A DNA stretch of 37,892 bases from Candidatus Methylobacter oryzae (GCA_945861405.1 CAMAUL010000031.1:1-37892); one strand, 5' to 3'. Positions 21,919 to 30,940 are shown, counted from the stretch's first letter. Translations and numbers: made by a program. Notes: generated by a model from the letters alone, not told the origin.

Positions 21919-23511
21919 ATGCAGATAGCTGAACATTACGCCTCGCCTACCCATGGAAACCTGGGCGGCTCTTTTCAAAGAGTCAACGATTTCAACGACA
22001 AATTCTATATCCGCTGGGGGAAAATAGATTTCGATGTGTATTACGGCGTTCAGGTTAACGTCAAGGTCGTCCTGAAAGTCTACCGCGAGGCAATCTGCGA
22101 AACCTACCTCGTCGATACCGACGCCTATGATATTCATTGGGATCGCCACAAGCGGCGTACGCGGGATTTTTATATCCACCCGTTTTCCAGCAACTTCGGC
22201 CAGATCAATTGCGTCAAGTTTGCCTTTATCGTGCATCTGGACGAGCGCTCGATAGCCTCTCAGAGCGAATATATCTTCATGGACTGGCACCAACTCCAGG
22301 GCGAGCAACCGCAGTACCGGAAGATTACCTGGGATTGGGCGACAGCCAACGGCTATCGAAGCCACGAACTGAATGCCGGTGAATTGCAGAGCGATGTCGA
22401 TTGGTACAACCATCATTTCGAAGCCTTGCAGCTGGTGCCCAAATTCACCAAAGGCCAGCAGCATCATCCGTATCATCCCAAGCGTTACATCCATGATCTG
22501 ATCGACAAGGTGATCCGCTGCAAGCACCAAAATCCGGGGCGTTTATGTACGATAAAAGTCAGCGTGGATTGCATAGACGACCATGATTTTACCACCCATT
22601 TGCTAACCGCCAGCGGACAGGGCGTTTTAGTCCAATGCATCGTCGATTGGCGGAAAATGACGCTGACCAACAGCGAAAACTATGCGCGGTTAAAGCGCTC
22701 CGGGATTGAATTGATCGGCGTGTTTTGCAGCCCCAAGCATCATTTGATCGAAGTGGAGCCGGACATGCATACCAAATTCATTATTTTTAATGACGAGGAC
22801 AGCATCCTGGGTTCGTTCAATATCACCTTCGACCGCTGGTGGGCCAATTGGGAGTCGGGGATGACTTTTCATTCCAAAGGCGTCTGTCGGCTGCTGGACA
22901 ATATCTTCCAAAGCCAGCGGGGCGGCGTCAATCAAAAATACGGCATCGATCCGTTGAGTCATTTCAACCTGCTGTATACCTTCGGTCGGCACGTTATGCT
23001 GAACGGCAAGCCCTACCGCCCGCATCACGCCATATTGGCCGAAATCAACCGCGCCCGGCATTCGATAAAAGTGTCATTATTTCTGATCGGCGAGTTGCTC
23101 GGGGATCATCATGACAGCGTGGTCAATGCGCTGATCAACGCCAAGAACCGGGGCGTCTATGTGCATATCCTGCTTAACGGGCATTTGGCTAGGCAAGGCC
23201 GTATCGGTGTAGAGCGGTCGATGCACGATGAACTGAATCGCCCGTTGTTGCCGACGGTAGACCGGCTAAAACATGCCGGAATTTCGGTCGGCTTGGTTTA
23301 CGGGCAAGACGACCATCCGGTGCCTTATTCCCCGATCCATTCCAAGTACTGCATTATTGACGATTATATCGTCATAGAAGGCAGTTTCAACTGGTACAAC
23401 ACCTCGGTGTTTTCTCATGACCTATTGGTCGTGGCCGCCAATTACGAAGTGGCAAAGCCGTATCTGTTTGAGTTCGAGCAGATACAGCGCTCGTTCAGGG
23501 TGTATTATTAA
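21919..23511 (+). CDS. Phospholipase D-family protein with two HKD motifs and a beta-rich N-terminal domain
   Basis: A 530-residue protein without an obvious signal peptide. Residues 1 to about 145 form a beta-rich domain (FYIRWGKIDFDVYYGVQVNV, YIFMDWHQLQ) that I do not recognise; its position fits a carbohydrate- or protein-binding module. Two PLD repeats follow, at about 185-310 and 370-530. The second has a full HxK-x4-D motif (H474, K476, D481 in IHSKYCIIDDYIVIEGSFNW). The first has H284 and K286 (MHTKFIIFNDEDSILGSFN) but N291 at the Asp position. Each motif is followed by GSFN as in the family. The two HKD motifs together form one active site. Likely role: cleaving phosphodiesters of lipid, nucleic acid or glycerophosphate polymer. 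The start follows CGGAGA, and the leader ATCACGGAGATAAA is nearly the same as the one before the EEP gene. Confidence 0.85.
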   Translation: MQIAEHYASPTHGNLGGSFQRVNDFNDKFYIRWGKIDFDVYYGVQVNVKVVLKVYREAICETYLVDTDAYDIHWDRHKRRTRDFYIHPFSSNFGQINCVKFAFIVHLDERSIASQSEYIFMDWHQLQGEQPQYRKITWDWATANGYRSHELNAGELQSDVDWYNHHFEALQLVPKFTKGQQHHPYHPKRYIHDLIDKVIRCKHQNPGRLCTIKVSVDCIDDHDFTTHLLTASGQGVLVQCIVDWRKMTLTNSENYARLKRSGIELIGVFCSPKHHLIEVEPDMHTKFIIFNDEDSILGSFNITFDRWWANWESGMTFHSKGVCRLLDNIFQSQRGGVNQKYGIDPLSHFNLLYTFGRHVMLNGKPYRPHHAILAEINRARHSIKVSLFLIGELLGDHHDSVVNALINAKNRGVYVHILLNGHLARQGRIGVERSMHDELNRPLLPTVDRLKHAGISVGLVYGQDDHPVPYSPIHSKYCIIDDYIVIEGSFNWYNTSVFSHDLLVVAANYEVAKPYLFEFEQIQRSFRVYY

Positions 23512-23530
23512 ACATCAATGGTATTGATTA

Positions 23531-23610
23531 ATGGACCACGGATGACACGGATTAGGCTGATAAACACTGATTAAAAATCCGCGTAAATCCGTCCAATCCG
23601 TGTTCCATTC
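23531..23610. repeat. 'Acggatgacac' dyad repeat
   Basis: GGACCACGGATGACACGGAT (from 23533) and AATCCGTCCAATCCGTGTTC (from 23586) form an imperfect dyad about 80 bp long, the same family as at 13085. It lies between convergent PLD and lipoprotein genes. Confidence 0.65.
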
Positions 23611-23651
23611 TCTATGTACTGAGTTACTACGTACTCCTTTTGGCCTGTTTT

Positions 23652-24050
23652 CTATTTCACAAAACAGTTTTTTTCAGCGGACTGCTCCGCATCTTTAAGC
23701 CGTTTTCTTAAGTCTTTGGATTGGGCCGGGTCGCGCATGGCCGTAGCGGCATCGCCAGTTTGGCCTTTACTTAAATAAGTGAATGTTTTCGCGGCTTCGT
23801 ATTCGACGAAGCTGAGTTTTTCAGCAATTTTGTCGATCTTGCAACCGCAGGCATATTGGGTGATGTAGGTCAGGCCGCCGTGTTGGGCGACGCAGTTTAA
23901 AACATATTCAACGCGGTCGCGGGTAGGGTAGTCGCTGACAAACGGCGCTGGCTCTGCTTGTTCATCCGGTTTTTCCGCTTCCATCGCGCAGCCTGAAATA
24001 AGGGTAACCAAAGCAAGGCCGAAAATGGCGGGTATGTGGTTAATTTTCAT
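23652..24050 (-). CDS. Small lipoprotein with conserved cysteines, function unknown
   Basis: A 132-residue predicted lipoprotein: n-region MKINH, hydrophobic stretch AIFGLALVTLI, lipobox LISGC with lipidated C21, so the mature part sits in the periplasm or on the outer membrane. The body has four cysteines: NCVAQHGG, YACGCKIDKIAEK and a near-terminal KNCFVK. The C-x-C pair and the separated Cys could form disulfides or bind a metal or heme, but there is no CxxCH. I do not recognise a family. An upstream start at 24110 exists but would place 20 residues before the signal peptide; ATG 24050 is preferred. It begins 10 bp after the Uma2 gene stop and is probably cotranscribed. Confidence 0.75.
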   Translation of the reverse strand: MKINHIPAIFGLALVTLISGCAMEAEKPDEQAEPAPFVSDYPTRDRVEYVLNCVAQHGGLTYITQYACGCKIDKIAEKLSFVEYEAAKTFTYLSKGQTGDAATAMRDPAQSKDLRKRLKDAEQSAEKNCFVK

Positions 24051-24060
24051 GGATGATTTT

Positions 24061-24618
24061 TTATTCCCATAAGTCAGAAAGTGAAAAAGTATGCTCCTCA
24101 AACGGAGCAACGGCTATTGGTCGGTCGTCGGCATAAGAATCGATCAATAACCAATGTTGGTCATGCAATTCATAGGCTTCCAGTGTTTGCAGGATAGGGT
24201 CGATTAACCAGAGATAAGCAACGCCGTGTGATGCGTAGACGGACATTTTAACTGTGCGATCCAATCGTGCCGTTGATGGCGATAACACTTCGCAAACCCA
24301 GTCTGGAACAACGTCAAACCATGCTGTTGTGGGCAAAGTCGGCATTCTTTGCCGCCGCCAACCGGCCAAGTCAGGCACTAAAACATCATGACCCAAATGA
24401 CATTCCGGTTCGTCTATAATCCACCAGCCCCCTGGGCCGTTTCGCCCTTTTTGAAAGGGCGAAACCAATTCCGCGCCAATAGACGAAGAGGCTAGGGCAT
24501 GTTTAGGCGCAGGTCTTGGATGGGTTTCCAATTGGCCGTTAATGATTTCGCCGACGATATTTTCCGGCAAATCGATAATGTCCTGGTAAGTGGCTAGTTT
24601 AATGGCTGGATTTAACAT
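24061..24618 (-). CDS. Uma2 family endonuclease (DUF820)
   Basis: A 185-residue member of the Uma2/DUF820 family, a PD-(D/E)xK restriction-endonuclease-like fold. Landmarks: YQDIIDLPENIVGEIINGQL at the N-terminus, WWIIDEPECHLGHDVLVPDLAGW, WVCEVLSPSTARLDR (the E-V-L-S-P catalytic strand) and YLWLIDPILQTLEAYEL. PD at VLVPDLAGW and E in CEVLSPST are the likely metal ligands. Biological role is unknown; the family is abundant in genomes rich in mobile DNA. ATG 24618 is chosen because AGGAGG lies 5 bp before it; the six extra upstream residues would cover that site. Divergent from mobA. Confidence 0.88.
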   Translation of the reverse strand: MLNPAIKLATYQDIIDLPENIVGEIINGQLETHPRPAPKHALASSSIGAELVSPFQKGRNGPGGWWIIDEPECHLGHDVLVPDLAGWRRQRMPTLPTTAWFDVVPDWVCEVLSPSTARLDRTVKMSVYASHGVAYLWLIDPILQTLEAYELHDQHWLLIDSYADDRPIAVAPFEEHTFSLSDLWE

Positions 24619-24746
24619 AAACCCTCCTGTAATCAATTTTCTTCAATTTTACCGCAACGAGTTACGCGCAGCTTGCAATAAACCTTAGGCTTGCGAGAAT
24701 AGTCCATCGCTTGAATCATAATCCTCAACAATCAAAGCTTACCATT

Positions 24747-25346
24747 ATGGACAGTCAAACAAAAGTAGCAGGCGTGATTCTTGCCGGTGGCCGTGCCCGG
24801 CGCATGGATAATCAGGATAAAGGCCTGGTGAATTTCAAAGGCCGTCCTATGGTCAGTTATGCAGTAGCCGCGCTGGCCCCAGTTGTCGATGGTGTGTTCA
24901 TCAATGCCAACCGGAATATCGAGCAATACCGGCAATTCGGATGTCCGGTGATTAGCGATCAAACCGACAGTTTCGACGGGCCTTTGGCAGGCATATTAAG
25001 CGCGATGATCCATGCGGATGCCGATGTGTTGGTGGTCATGCCTTGCGATTCGCCGTTAATTAAAACGCAGCATCTGCAAAAGTTGCTATTAGCCCGCGCA
25101 GAACATAACGCCGATGTGGCCGTTGCCTTTGATGGCGTAAGGCAGCATCCGGTTTTTTTGGCGCTAAAGACGACCTTGCAAGCCAGCCTGCAAGATTATT
25201 TGACCGGCGGTCATCGTAAAGTGGCAGATTGGCTGGCGCAGCAACATCCGCTTCAGGTCGATTTTAGCAGTGAGCCGGACATATTCAGCAACATTAATAC
25301 CCTGGCCGAGTTATCCATGCTGGAGGTAACTAATCATTTAAGTTAG
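24747..25346 (+). CDS. mobA: Molybdenum cofactor guanylyltransferase
   Basis: Transfers GMP from GTP to molybdopterin to make the bis-MGD cofactor for enzymes such as formate dehydrogenase and nitrate reductase. The 199-residue protein has the nucleotidyltransferase signature VILAGGRARRMDNQDKGLV, the GTP-binding PMVSYAVAAL helix, ISDQTDSFDGPLAGILSAM and VVMPCDSPLI with the Mg-binding Asp. C-terminal FSNINTLAEL is the usual end. ATG 24747 is the only reasonable start (the TTG at 24711 adds 12 residues of non-conserved sequence). The cofactor user is not in this window. No mobB is adjacent. Confidence 0.94.
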   Translation: MDSQTKVAGVILAGGRARRMDNQDKGLVNFKGRPMVSYAVAALAPVVDGVFINANRNIEQYRQFGCPVISDQTDSFDGPLAGILSAMIHADADVLVVMPCDSPLIKTQHLQKLLLARAEHNADVAVAFDGVRQHPVFLALKTTLQASLQDYLTGGHRKVADWLAQQHPLQVDFSSEPDIFSNINTLAELSMLEVTNHLS

Positions 25347-25373
25347 AATAAAGCGTCATTATCAGGAGACAAA

Positions 25374-25814
25374 ATGGGAACGACTTATGAATCAGATGTT
25401 GTTGCTTGGGCTGATGAGCAAGCTCAATTAGTGCGTGCCGGGCGCTTTGAACTGCTCGACTTGGAGCATATTGCAGAGGAGATAGAAGACGTGGGTAAAA
25501 GTGAGCAGCGCGAATTAGCAAGTCGCATGGCGGTACTTATGACGCATTTACTTAAGTGGCAGTTTCAACCGGAGCGGCAAAGCGCTAGCTGGCAACGAAC
25601 GATAAAAGAGCAACGCAAATCTCTCGGATTTCACATTAAACAAGTTCCCAGTTTAAAATCAAAACTGGGCGATTCAGATTGGCTGGACGCCATTTGGTCT
25701 GATGCGGTAACTATGGCTATCAATGAAACTGGAATGGGAGAATTTCCAGAGTTATGTCCGTGGTTAATTGAAGATATTCTTTCGAATGATTGGTTACCAA
25801 CATCGCTGCACTAG
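25374..25814 (+). CDS. DUF29 family protein
   Basis: A 146-residue protein of the DUF29 family, abundant in cyanobacteria and many proteobacteria, function unknown. Typical features: YESDVVAWADEQAQLVRAGRF at the start, LDLEHIAEEIEDVGKSEQRELASRMAVLMTHLLKW in the middle, then W-x-R-T-I-x-E-Q-R and PELCPWLIEDILSNDWLP at the end. All-helical, soluble. CAGGAGAC 5 bp upstream gives a strong start. 27 bp after mobA, so possibly cotranscribed, though no functional link is known. Confidence 0.9.
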   Translation: MGTTYESDVVAWADEQAQLVRAGRFELLDLEHIAEEIEDVGKSEQRELASRMAVLMTHLLKWQFQPERQSASWQRTIKEQRKSLGFHIKQVPSLKSKLGDSDWLDAIWSDAVTMAINETGMGEFPELCPWLIEDILSNDWLPTSLH

Positions 25815-25832
25815 CTGAAGCTGGTTTAGTAC

Positions 25833-25950
25833 GTAGGCCGGAATAAGCCGGTTCGAGCGGCAGCGAGGACAGGCGTTTCCGGCACACTATCCAAACTCGC
25901 CGGAAACGCCACCTCGCGCTACGCGCTTGGATGGCCTTATTCCGGCCTAC
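25833..25950. repeat. Long REP-like palindrome (nested stems)
   Basis: Outer arms GTAGGCCGGAATAAG (25833-25847) and CTTATTCCGGCCTAC (25936-25950) are perfect; inside are GCGAGG/CCTCGC (25863-25868, 25912-25917) and GGCGTTTCCGG/CCGGAAACGCC (25872-25882, 25900-25910). The whole folds as one long cruciform. It fills the gap between the DUF29 gene and the c-di-GMP gene. Confidence 0.8.
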
Positions 25951-26003
25951 GGGTTGTCCCTATACCCTGTCCAGATGCTGTAAATTAAGGAAATTAAAGA
26001 ACA

Positions 26004-29000
26004 ATGAATAAACTGTTTTCCCCCGCCATTGCCCTGATGAATCGGTTGAATTACACCAGAAAATTCATGGTGTTGGGGCTGATATATCTAGTCGCGATTG
26101 CTGTGGTGGTGTGCAGCCTTTATATTAGCCTTAATCAGATTGTCCTTGCTTCGCAGCGACAGCTGGCAGGCATTGAATTAATCAAACCCATTTCCAGAAC
26201 CATTCAATTTATGCAGCAGCACCGTGGGTTGTCGGCTGGGGTGCTTGGCGGCAATGCAGTGATGAGCAGTCAAGCTGATGCCAAGCAAATTGAAGCTGAT
26301 GCAGCCTTCAACGACACAGAACAGCGGTTGTCTGCCGGGCTGGTTGCGAGTGATGACTGGGCGCGGCTTAAAACCGATTGGCATAACCTGAAAAAAGACG
26401 GGTCTCACTGGACGGCGGATCAAAATTTTACCGCGCATACCGATTTGATCGACCTGATGCTGGAATTTGAGGTGCGCGTTGCTGATGACTATGCGCTGAC
26501 CTTTGACTCGGATAGAGATGCGTTTTACCTGATCGATACGACGATCAACAAACTGCCGCTGGCGCTTGAACGGCTCGGACAGATACGCGCCTTTGGCACC
26601 GGTATTTTGACCAACAAGCAAATCTCGGATGATCAAAAGTCCGAGATGATTGCCCTGGTTGCCGAACTCCGCCATGCGCTTAAGTTTCTGACCATCAACC
26701 TTGAAAAAACAGGTCAATTCAATCCCGAAGTTCAAAGTTCGCTGCAAGCCGCGAACAAAGATATAGCCGATTCGGCGCAACAGATTGTCGACCTAGTGCA
26801 GTCGGGTGTTGTCACCGGCCATTTTGTCACGACGCCTGACGATTTTTTCAAGATGACCACGGCTGCTATCGACAAAGGTTATTTCCAAATGGAGCAAGTG
26901 CTGCTGCCTAAGACCGAAGCATTGATTAGGCGGCGTATTCAGCGCACAAAAAACGAGTTGTACATCAGCGTCGGCATTGCTTTTTTACTGTTGCTGGTTG
27001 TGCACTATTTCCTGATAGGCATTTATTACGCAATGATCGGCAGCATTCAGACGCTTGCCCGCTCAGCGCGCGTGTTTTCCGGCGGCGATATGAGCGAGCG
27101 TGTTAATCTGGGGACTCGCGACGAGCTTAGTCAAGTTGGCGACAGCTTCAACGAAATGGCCGATGGTTTCAATGCGCTGATTGAAGCCCGTCTTGAAGGC
27201 AAGGCCAGCGAAACAAGGCTACGCTCAATCATCGACGCCTCTCCGGTTCCTATGGTCTTGAATGATGACCAACAAAATATCACCTTCCTGAATCCCTCAT
27301 TTATTCAGACCTTCGGTTATACCTTGGAGGATATTCCAACGCTGGCCGATTGGTGGGCTAAGGCTAGTCCGGATCTTGAATACCGGAAGTGGATGGCGGC
27401 TACTTGGAACACAACGCTGGAAACGGTGTTGCATGATGACAGTCAGTTTAACCCGGTAGAGATGAATATTCGCTGCCATAGCGGATTGACTAAAACCGTG
27501 CTGGCGAATGCTTCGACCGTCCAGCAATCGTTGGGCGGCGTTCACCTGGTTGTGTTATACGACATCAATGAACGCAAGAAAGCCGAACAGAAGCTGCTTG
27601 AGCGCGAGGCGCGTTACCGGGCGGTGACCTATTCCGCCAACGATGCCATTATTACTACCGATAATGCAGGCAATATTACAGGCTGGAACCGGGGCGCCGA
27701 GACCATCTTCGGCTACACGGAAACCGAGGTTAACGGCCAGCCGTTGACCCTGCTGATGCCGCATCGATACCGCGACCAACATTTTATCGGTATGAACCGG
27801 GTGTTATCCGGTGGCGTGTCGCATATTTACGACAAAACCGTTGAATTGGCAGGGCTGCGCAAGGACGGGAGCGAATTTCCGCTGGAACTTTCGCTGGCAA
27901 AGTGGGAGGCTGCTGAAGGCTGGTTCGTCACCGGCATCATCCGCGACAGCACCGTACGCAAGCAGGCCGAAGCCGACCTTCGTATCGCCGCTATCGCCTT
28001 CGAGGCTCAGGAAGCCATGATCATCACGGATGCCAATCAGGTTATCCTTAAGGTCAATCAGGCATTTACCCGGATCACCGGTTACAGCGCTGAAGAAGCC
28101 ATCGGTCAGACGCCAACATTGCTCAAGTCCGGTCATCAGGATGCACAGTTTTATCAAGCTATGTGGGAAAGCTTGGCGCGTGACGGATACTGGCAATCCG
28201 AAATCTGGAACCGGCGCAAGTGCGGCGATGTCTATCCCGAACGGATTACCATTACCGCTATAACCAATGCTGAAGGCGATGTGGTTAATTACGTTGCAAC
28301 TTTTGACGATATTTCTCAGCGCAAAAAGGCGGAGGAAACTATTCACGATCTGGTTTTTTATGACTCGCTGACCAAGTTGCCCAATCGTCGTTTGTTGGTG
28401 GAACGATTGAAGCACAGCATCGAAGTGGAGCGCCGCGACGGTAAACAATTGGCGTTGATGATGCTGGATTTGGATCGTTTCAAGGTGATTAATAACAGCC
28501 TGGGGTATCTGGCCGGTGACGAGCTGTTGCAACAAGTTGCGACAAGAATAGAGACCCGGTTGCGAAAAGTGGACTTAGTCGCCAGGTTGCGAAAAGTGGA
28601 TCTACTTGCCCGTTTTGGCGGCGATGAGTTTGTCATGCTGCTGGAAGATATTACGCATATGGAAGATGCTGCGCGGGTGGCTGAACAGATTATCGATATT
28701 TTAAACAAGCCTTTTTATTTAAGCCAAGGTGATGAAATACGTATTACGGCCAGTATTGGCATAAGCCTGTATCCCCAGCACGGTGATAATCCTCAAACAT
28801 TGATCAGTTACGCCGATGCTGCGCTGCACAAAGCTAAAGCCGAAGGGGCCGGTTGTTTTGCCTATTATTCCGAAGACCTGACCATAGCTGCCCGTGAGCG
28901 CATCGCGCTGGAAACCCGGTTACGTAAAGCCATTGAGCAACAGGAATTGCGGGTTTACTACCAGCCGCAGGTAGATATAGGCACGGGGCGCATCATTGGT

Positions 29001-29663
29001 GCTGAAGCGCTAGTGCGCTGGCAAGATCCGATTGAGGGGCTGATAGCGCCTGCCCACTTTATACCCCTTGCCGAAGAAACCGGCCTGATTCTGGAGATTG
29101 GCGCCTGGGTGCTGCGGGAAACCTGTCGCCAAGGCAGGTTGTGGTTGGATGCCGGATTGCCGCCGTTAACCTTGGCGGTCAATGTATCGGCTCACCAATT
29201 TAGCAGGTCTGACGTAAGCGCTTTGGTAACTACAGTGCTGAGTGAAACCGGTTTTCCGGCGGAACAACTGGAGTTGGAAATGACCGAAAGCGGGCTGATG
29301 CAGAACCAGAATAAGGTTATGGAACTGCTGAATAATATACGTGCGCTAGGCGTGCGGTTTGCCATTGACGACTTCGGCACCGGGTATTCGTCATTGTCCT
29401 ATCTTAAACATTTTCCATTGGATTCATTGAAAATAGACAAGAGCTTTATCGACGATATTCCCCATCAACAAGACGATATGGAAATTGCCGCTACCATTAT
29501 TACCATGGGGCATATGCTGGGCTTTAAGGTTATGGCCGAAGGCGTGGAGACGGTCGAGCAATTGGCGTTCTTGCAGGACAAAGGCTGCGATGCTTATCAA
29601 GGTTATATCAAAAGCAAGGCTGTGCCTGCTGATGAGTTTGTCGAGTTGTTGCGGACACAATAG
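26004..29663 (+). CDS. NIT-HAMP-PAS3-GGDEF-EAL cyclic-di-GMP enzyme
   Basis: A 1219-residue inner-membrane protein predicted to make and/or break cyclic di-GMP. TM1 at about 24-48 and TM2 at about 315-340 bracket a periplasmic helical sensor with FMQQHRGLSAGVLGGN, the R-G-L-S-A pattern of NIT-type nitrate/nitrite sensors. A HAMP domain (about 340-395) is followed by three PAS domains (about 405-525, 530-655, 660-785; SAEEAIGQTPTLLKSG in the third), the GGDEF domain with GGDEF at 872-876, and an EAL domain with E1001-A-L, DDFGTGYSSL and KIDKSFI. Both catalytic motifs are intact, so dual activity is possible. Directly before GGDEF the 9-residue unit LRKVDLVAR occurs twice (853-861 and LRKVDLLAR 862-870), so the RxxD inhibitory site is doubled. 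Weak AAGGA lies upstream. Confidence 0.93.
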   Translation: MNKLFSPAIALMNRLNYTRKFMVLGLIYLVAIAVVVCSLYISLNQIVLASQRQLAGIELIKPISRTIQFMQQHRGLSAGVLGGNAVMSSQADAKQIEADAAFNDTEQRLSAGLVASDDWARLKTDWHNLKKDGSHWTADQNFTAHTDLIDLMLEFEVRVADDYALTFDSDRDAFYLIDTTINKLPLALERLGQIRAFGTGILTNKQISDDQKSEMIALVAELRHALKFLTINLEKTGQFNPEVQSSLQAANKDIADSAQQIVDLVQSGVVTGHFVTTPDDFFKMTTAAIDKGYFQMEQVLLPKTEALIRRRIQRTKNELYISVGIAFLLLLVVHYFLIGIYYAMIGSIQTLARSARVFSGGDMSERVNLGTRDELSQVGDSFNEMADGFNALIEARLEGKASETRLRSIIDASPVPMVLNDDQQNITFLNPSFIQTFGYTLEDIPTLADWWAKASPDLEYRKWMAATWNTTLETVLHDDSQFNPVEMNIRCHSGLTKTVLANASTVQQSLGGVHLVVLYDINERKKAEQKLLEREARYRAVTYSANDAIITTDNAGNITGWNRGAETIFGYTETEVNGQPLTLLMPHRYRDQHFIGMNRVLSGGVSHIYDKTVELAGLRKDGSEFPLELSLAKWEAAEGWFVTGIIRDSTVRKQAEADLRIAAIAFEAQEAMIITDANQVILKVNQAFTRITGYSAEEAIGQTPTLLKSGHQDAQFYQAMWESLARDGYWQSEIWNRRKCGDVYPERITITAITNAEGDVVNYVATFDDISQRKKAEETIHDLVFYDSLTKLPNRRLLVERLKHSIEVERRDGKQLALMMLDLDRFKVINNSLGYLAGDELLQQVATRIETRLRKVDLVARLRKVDLLARFGGDEFVMLLEDITHMEDAARVAEQIIDILNKPFYLSQGDEIRITASIGISLYPQHGDNPQTLISYADAALHKAKAEGAGCFAYYSEDLTIAARERIALETRLRKAIEQQELRVYYQPQVDIGTGRIIGAEALVRWQDPIEGLIAPAHFIPLAEETGLILEIGAWVLRETCRQGRLWLDAGLPPLTLAVNVSAHQFSRSDVSALVTTVLSETGFPAEQLELEMTESGLMQNQNKVMELLNNIRALGVRFAIDDFGTGYSSLSYLKHFPLDSLKIDKSFIDDIPHQQDDMEIAATIITMGHMLGFKVMAEGVETVEQLAFLQDKGCDAYQGYIKSKAVPADEFVELLRTQ
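28560..28613 (+). repeat. 27-bp in-frame tandem duplication in the GGDEF domain
   Basis: Units 28560-28586 and 28587-28613 both start TTGCGAAAAGTGGA and encode LRKVDLVAR and LRKVDLLAR. They differ at several third positions, so the duplication is not brand new. The second copy provides the RxxD placed five residues before GGDEF; the first is an extra copy. Confidence 0.9.
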
Positions 29664-29687
29664 CTGCCGAAAACTTCTGTTTTCCGG

Positions 29688-29693
29688 TATAAT
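29688..29693 (+). promoter_or_regulatory. Probable -10 box of argG
   Basis: A perfect TATAAT lies 32 bp before the argG ATG, just after the end of the c-di-GMP gene. The -35 region (CTGCCG, 18 bp upstream) is weak. Confidence 0.4.
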
Positions 29694-29725
29694 TCGCAGC
29701 AATTTTAACTCAGGGTATAGGCGTT

Positions 29726-30940
29726 ATGTCGGAAATCAATAAAGTGGTGTTGGCTTATTCAGGCGGTCTGGATACTTCCGTTATTCTCAAATGGTTGCAG
29801 GATGTTTATGACTGCGAAGTTGTTACTTTCACCGCCGATTTGGGGCAGGGCGAAGAGGTCGAGCCTGCGCGGGCCAAGGCGCAAGCGATGGGTATTAAGG
29901 ATATTTACATCGAAGATTTACGCGAAGATTTTGCCCGCGATTATGTTTTTCCGATGTTCCGCGCCAATACCGTTTACGAAGGCGAATATTTGCTGGGTAC
30001 CTCTATTGCCCGTCCGTTAATCGCCAAGCGCTTGATTGAAATAGCTAACGAAACCGGTGCGAATGCCATTTCTCATGGCGCGACCGGCAAGGGTAACGAC
30101 CAAGTGCGTTTTGAGTTGGGCGCTTACGCCTTGCGTCCCGATATAAAGATTATTGCACCTTGGAGGGAATGGGACTTAACCTCCCGTCAAACCTTGCTGG
30201 CTTATGCAGAGAAACACAATATTCCGGTGGAAATGAAGAAAGGCAAAACCTCGCCTTATTCTATGGATGCCAATTTGCTGCATATTTCTTATGAGGGCCG
30301 GATTCTGGAAGATCCTTGGGCGGAGCCTGAAGAGGATATGTGGCGCTGGACGGTATCGCCTGAATCTGCACCCGATCAAGCGACTTACATCGAGCTGACT
30401 TACCGTCAGGGCGACATTGTCGCGATTGACGATGTGGCTTGTTCCCCTGCGACGGTTCTGGAGCAATTAAACAAAATTGCCGGAGCCAACGGTATCGGTC
30501 GCCTGGACATCGTCGAAAACCGTTATGTCGGCATGAAGTCGCGGGGCTGCTATGAAACACCGGCCGGTACGGTGATGCTCAAGGCGCATCGTGCGATAGA
30601 ATCGCTGACGCTGGACAGGGAAGTGGCGCACTTAAAGGATGAGCTGATGCCGCGCTATGCGTCGTTAATCTATAACGGTTACTGGTGGAGCCCCGAGCGA
30701 ACCATGATGCAAACTATGATCGATGCGTCCCAGGCGAACGTGAACGGTAAAGTCAGGCTGAAGCTTTATAAAGGCAATGTGATCGTGGTCGGACGAGCTT
30801 CCGATACCGACAGTTTGTTTGATGAAAGTATTGCGACCTTTGAAGAGGATGGCGGTGCCTATAATCAAAAGGATGCCGAGGGCTTTATCAAGCTAAATGC
30901 GCTGAGGATGAGAATAGCTGCGGCCAAGCGATCTTTGTAG
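29726..30940 (+). CDS. argG: Argininosuccinate synthase
   Basis: Joins citrulline and aspartate with ATP in arginine synthesis. The 404-residue protein begins [20 protein letters not shown], with the P-loop-like SGGLDTS for ATP. Further landmarks are the [15 protein letters not shown] citrulline site, [17 protein letters not shown] (aspartate/ATP loop), WREWDLTSR, and the K-x-x-Y-S-M-D-x-N segment. Length and sequence are typical of the longer proteobacterial ArgG type. The stop TAG is formed by the start of a REP-like repeat (30940-30963). No arginine operator can be identified. Confidence 0.97.
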   Translation: MSEINKVVLAYSGGLDTSVILKWLQDVYDCEVVTFTADLGQGEEVEPARAKAQAMGIKDIYIEDLREDFARDYVFPMFRANTVYEGEYLLGTSIARPLIAKRLIEIANETGANAISHGATGKGNDQVRFELGAYALRPDIKIIAPWREWDLTSRQTLLAYAEKHNIPVEMKKGKTSPYSMDANLLHISYEGRILEDPWAEPEEDMWRWTVSPESAPDQATYIELTYRQGDIVAIDDVACSPATVLEQLNKIAGANGIGRLDIVENRYVGMKSRGCYETPAGTVMLKAHRAIESLTLDREVAHLKDELMPRYASLIYNGYWWSPERTMMQTMIDASQANVNGKVRLKLYKGNVIVVGRASDTDSLFDESIATFEEDGGAYNQKDAEGFIKLNALRMRIAAAKRSL

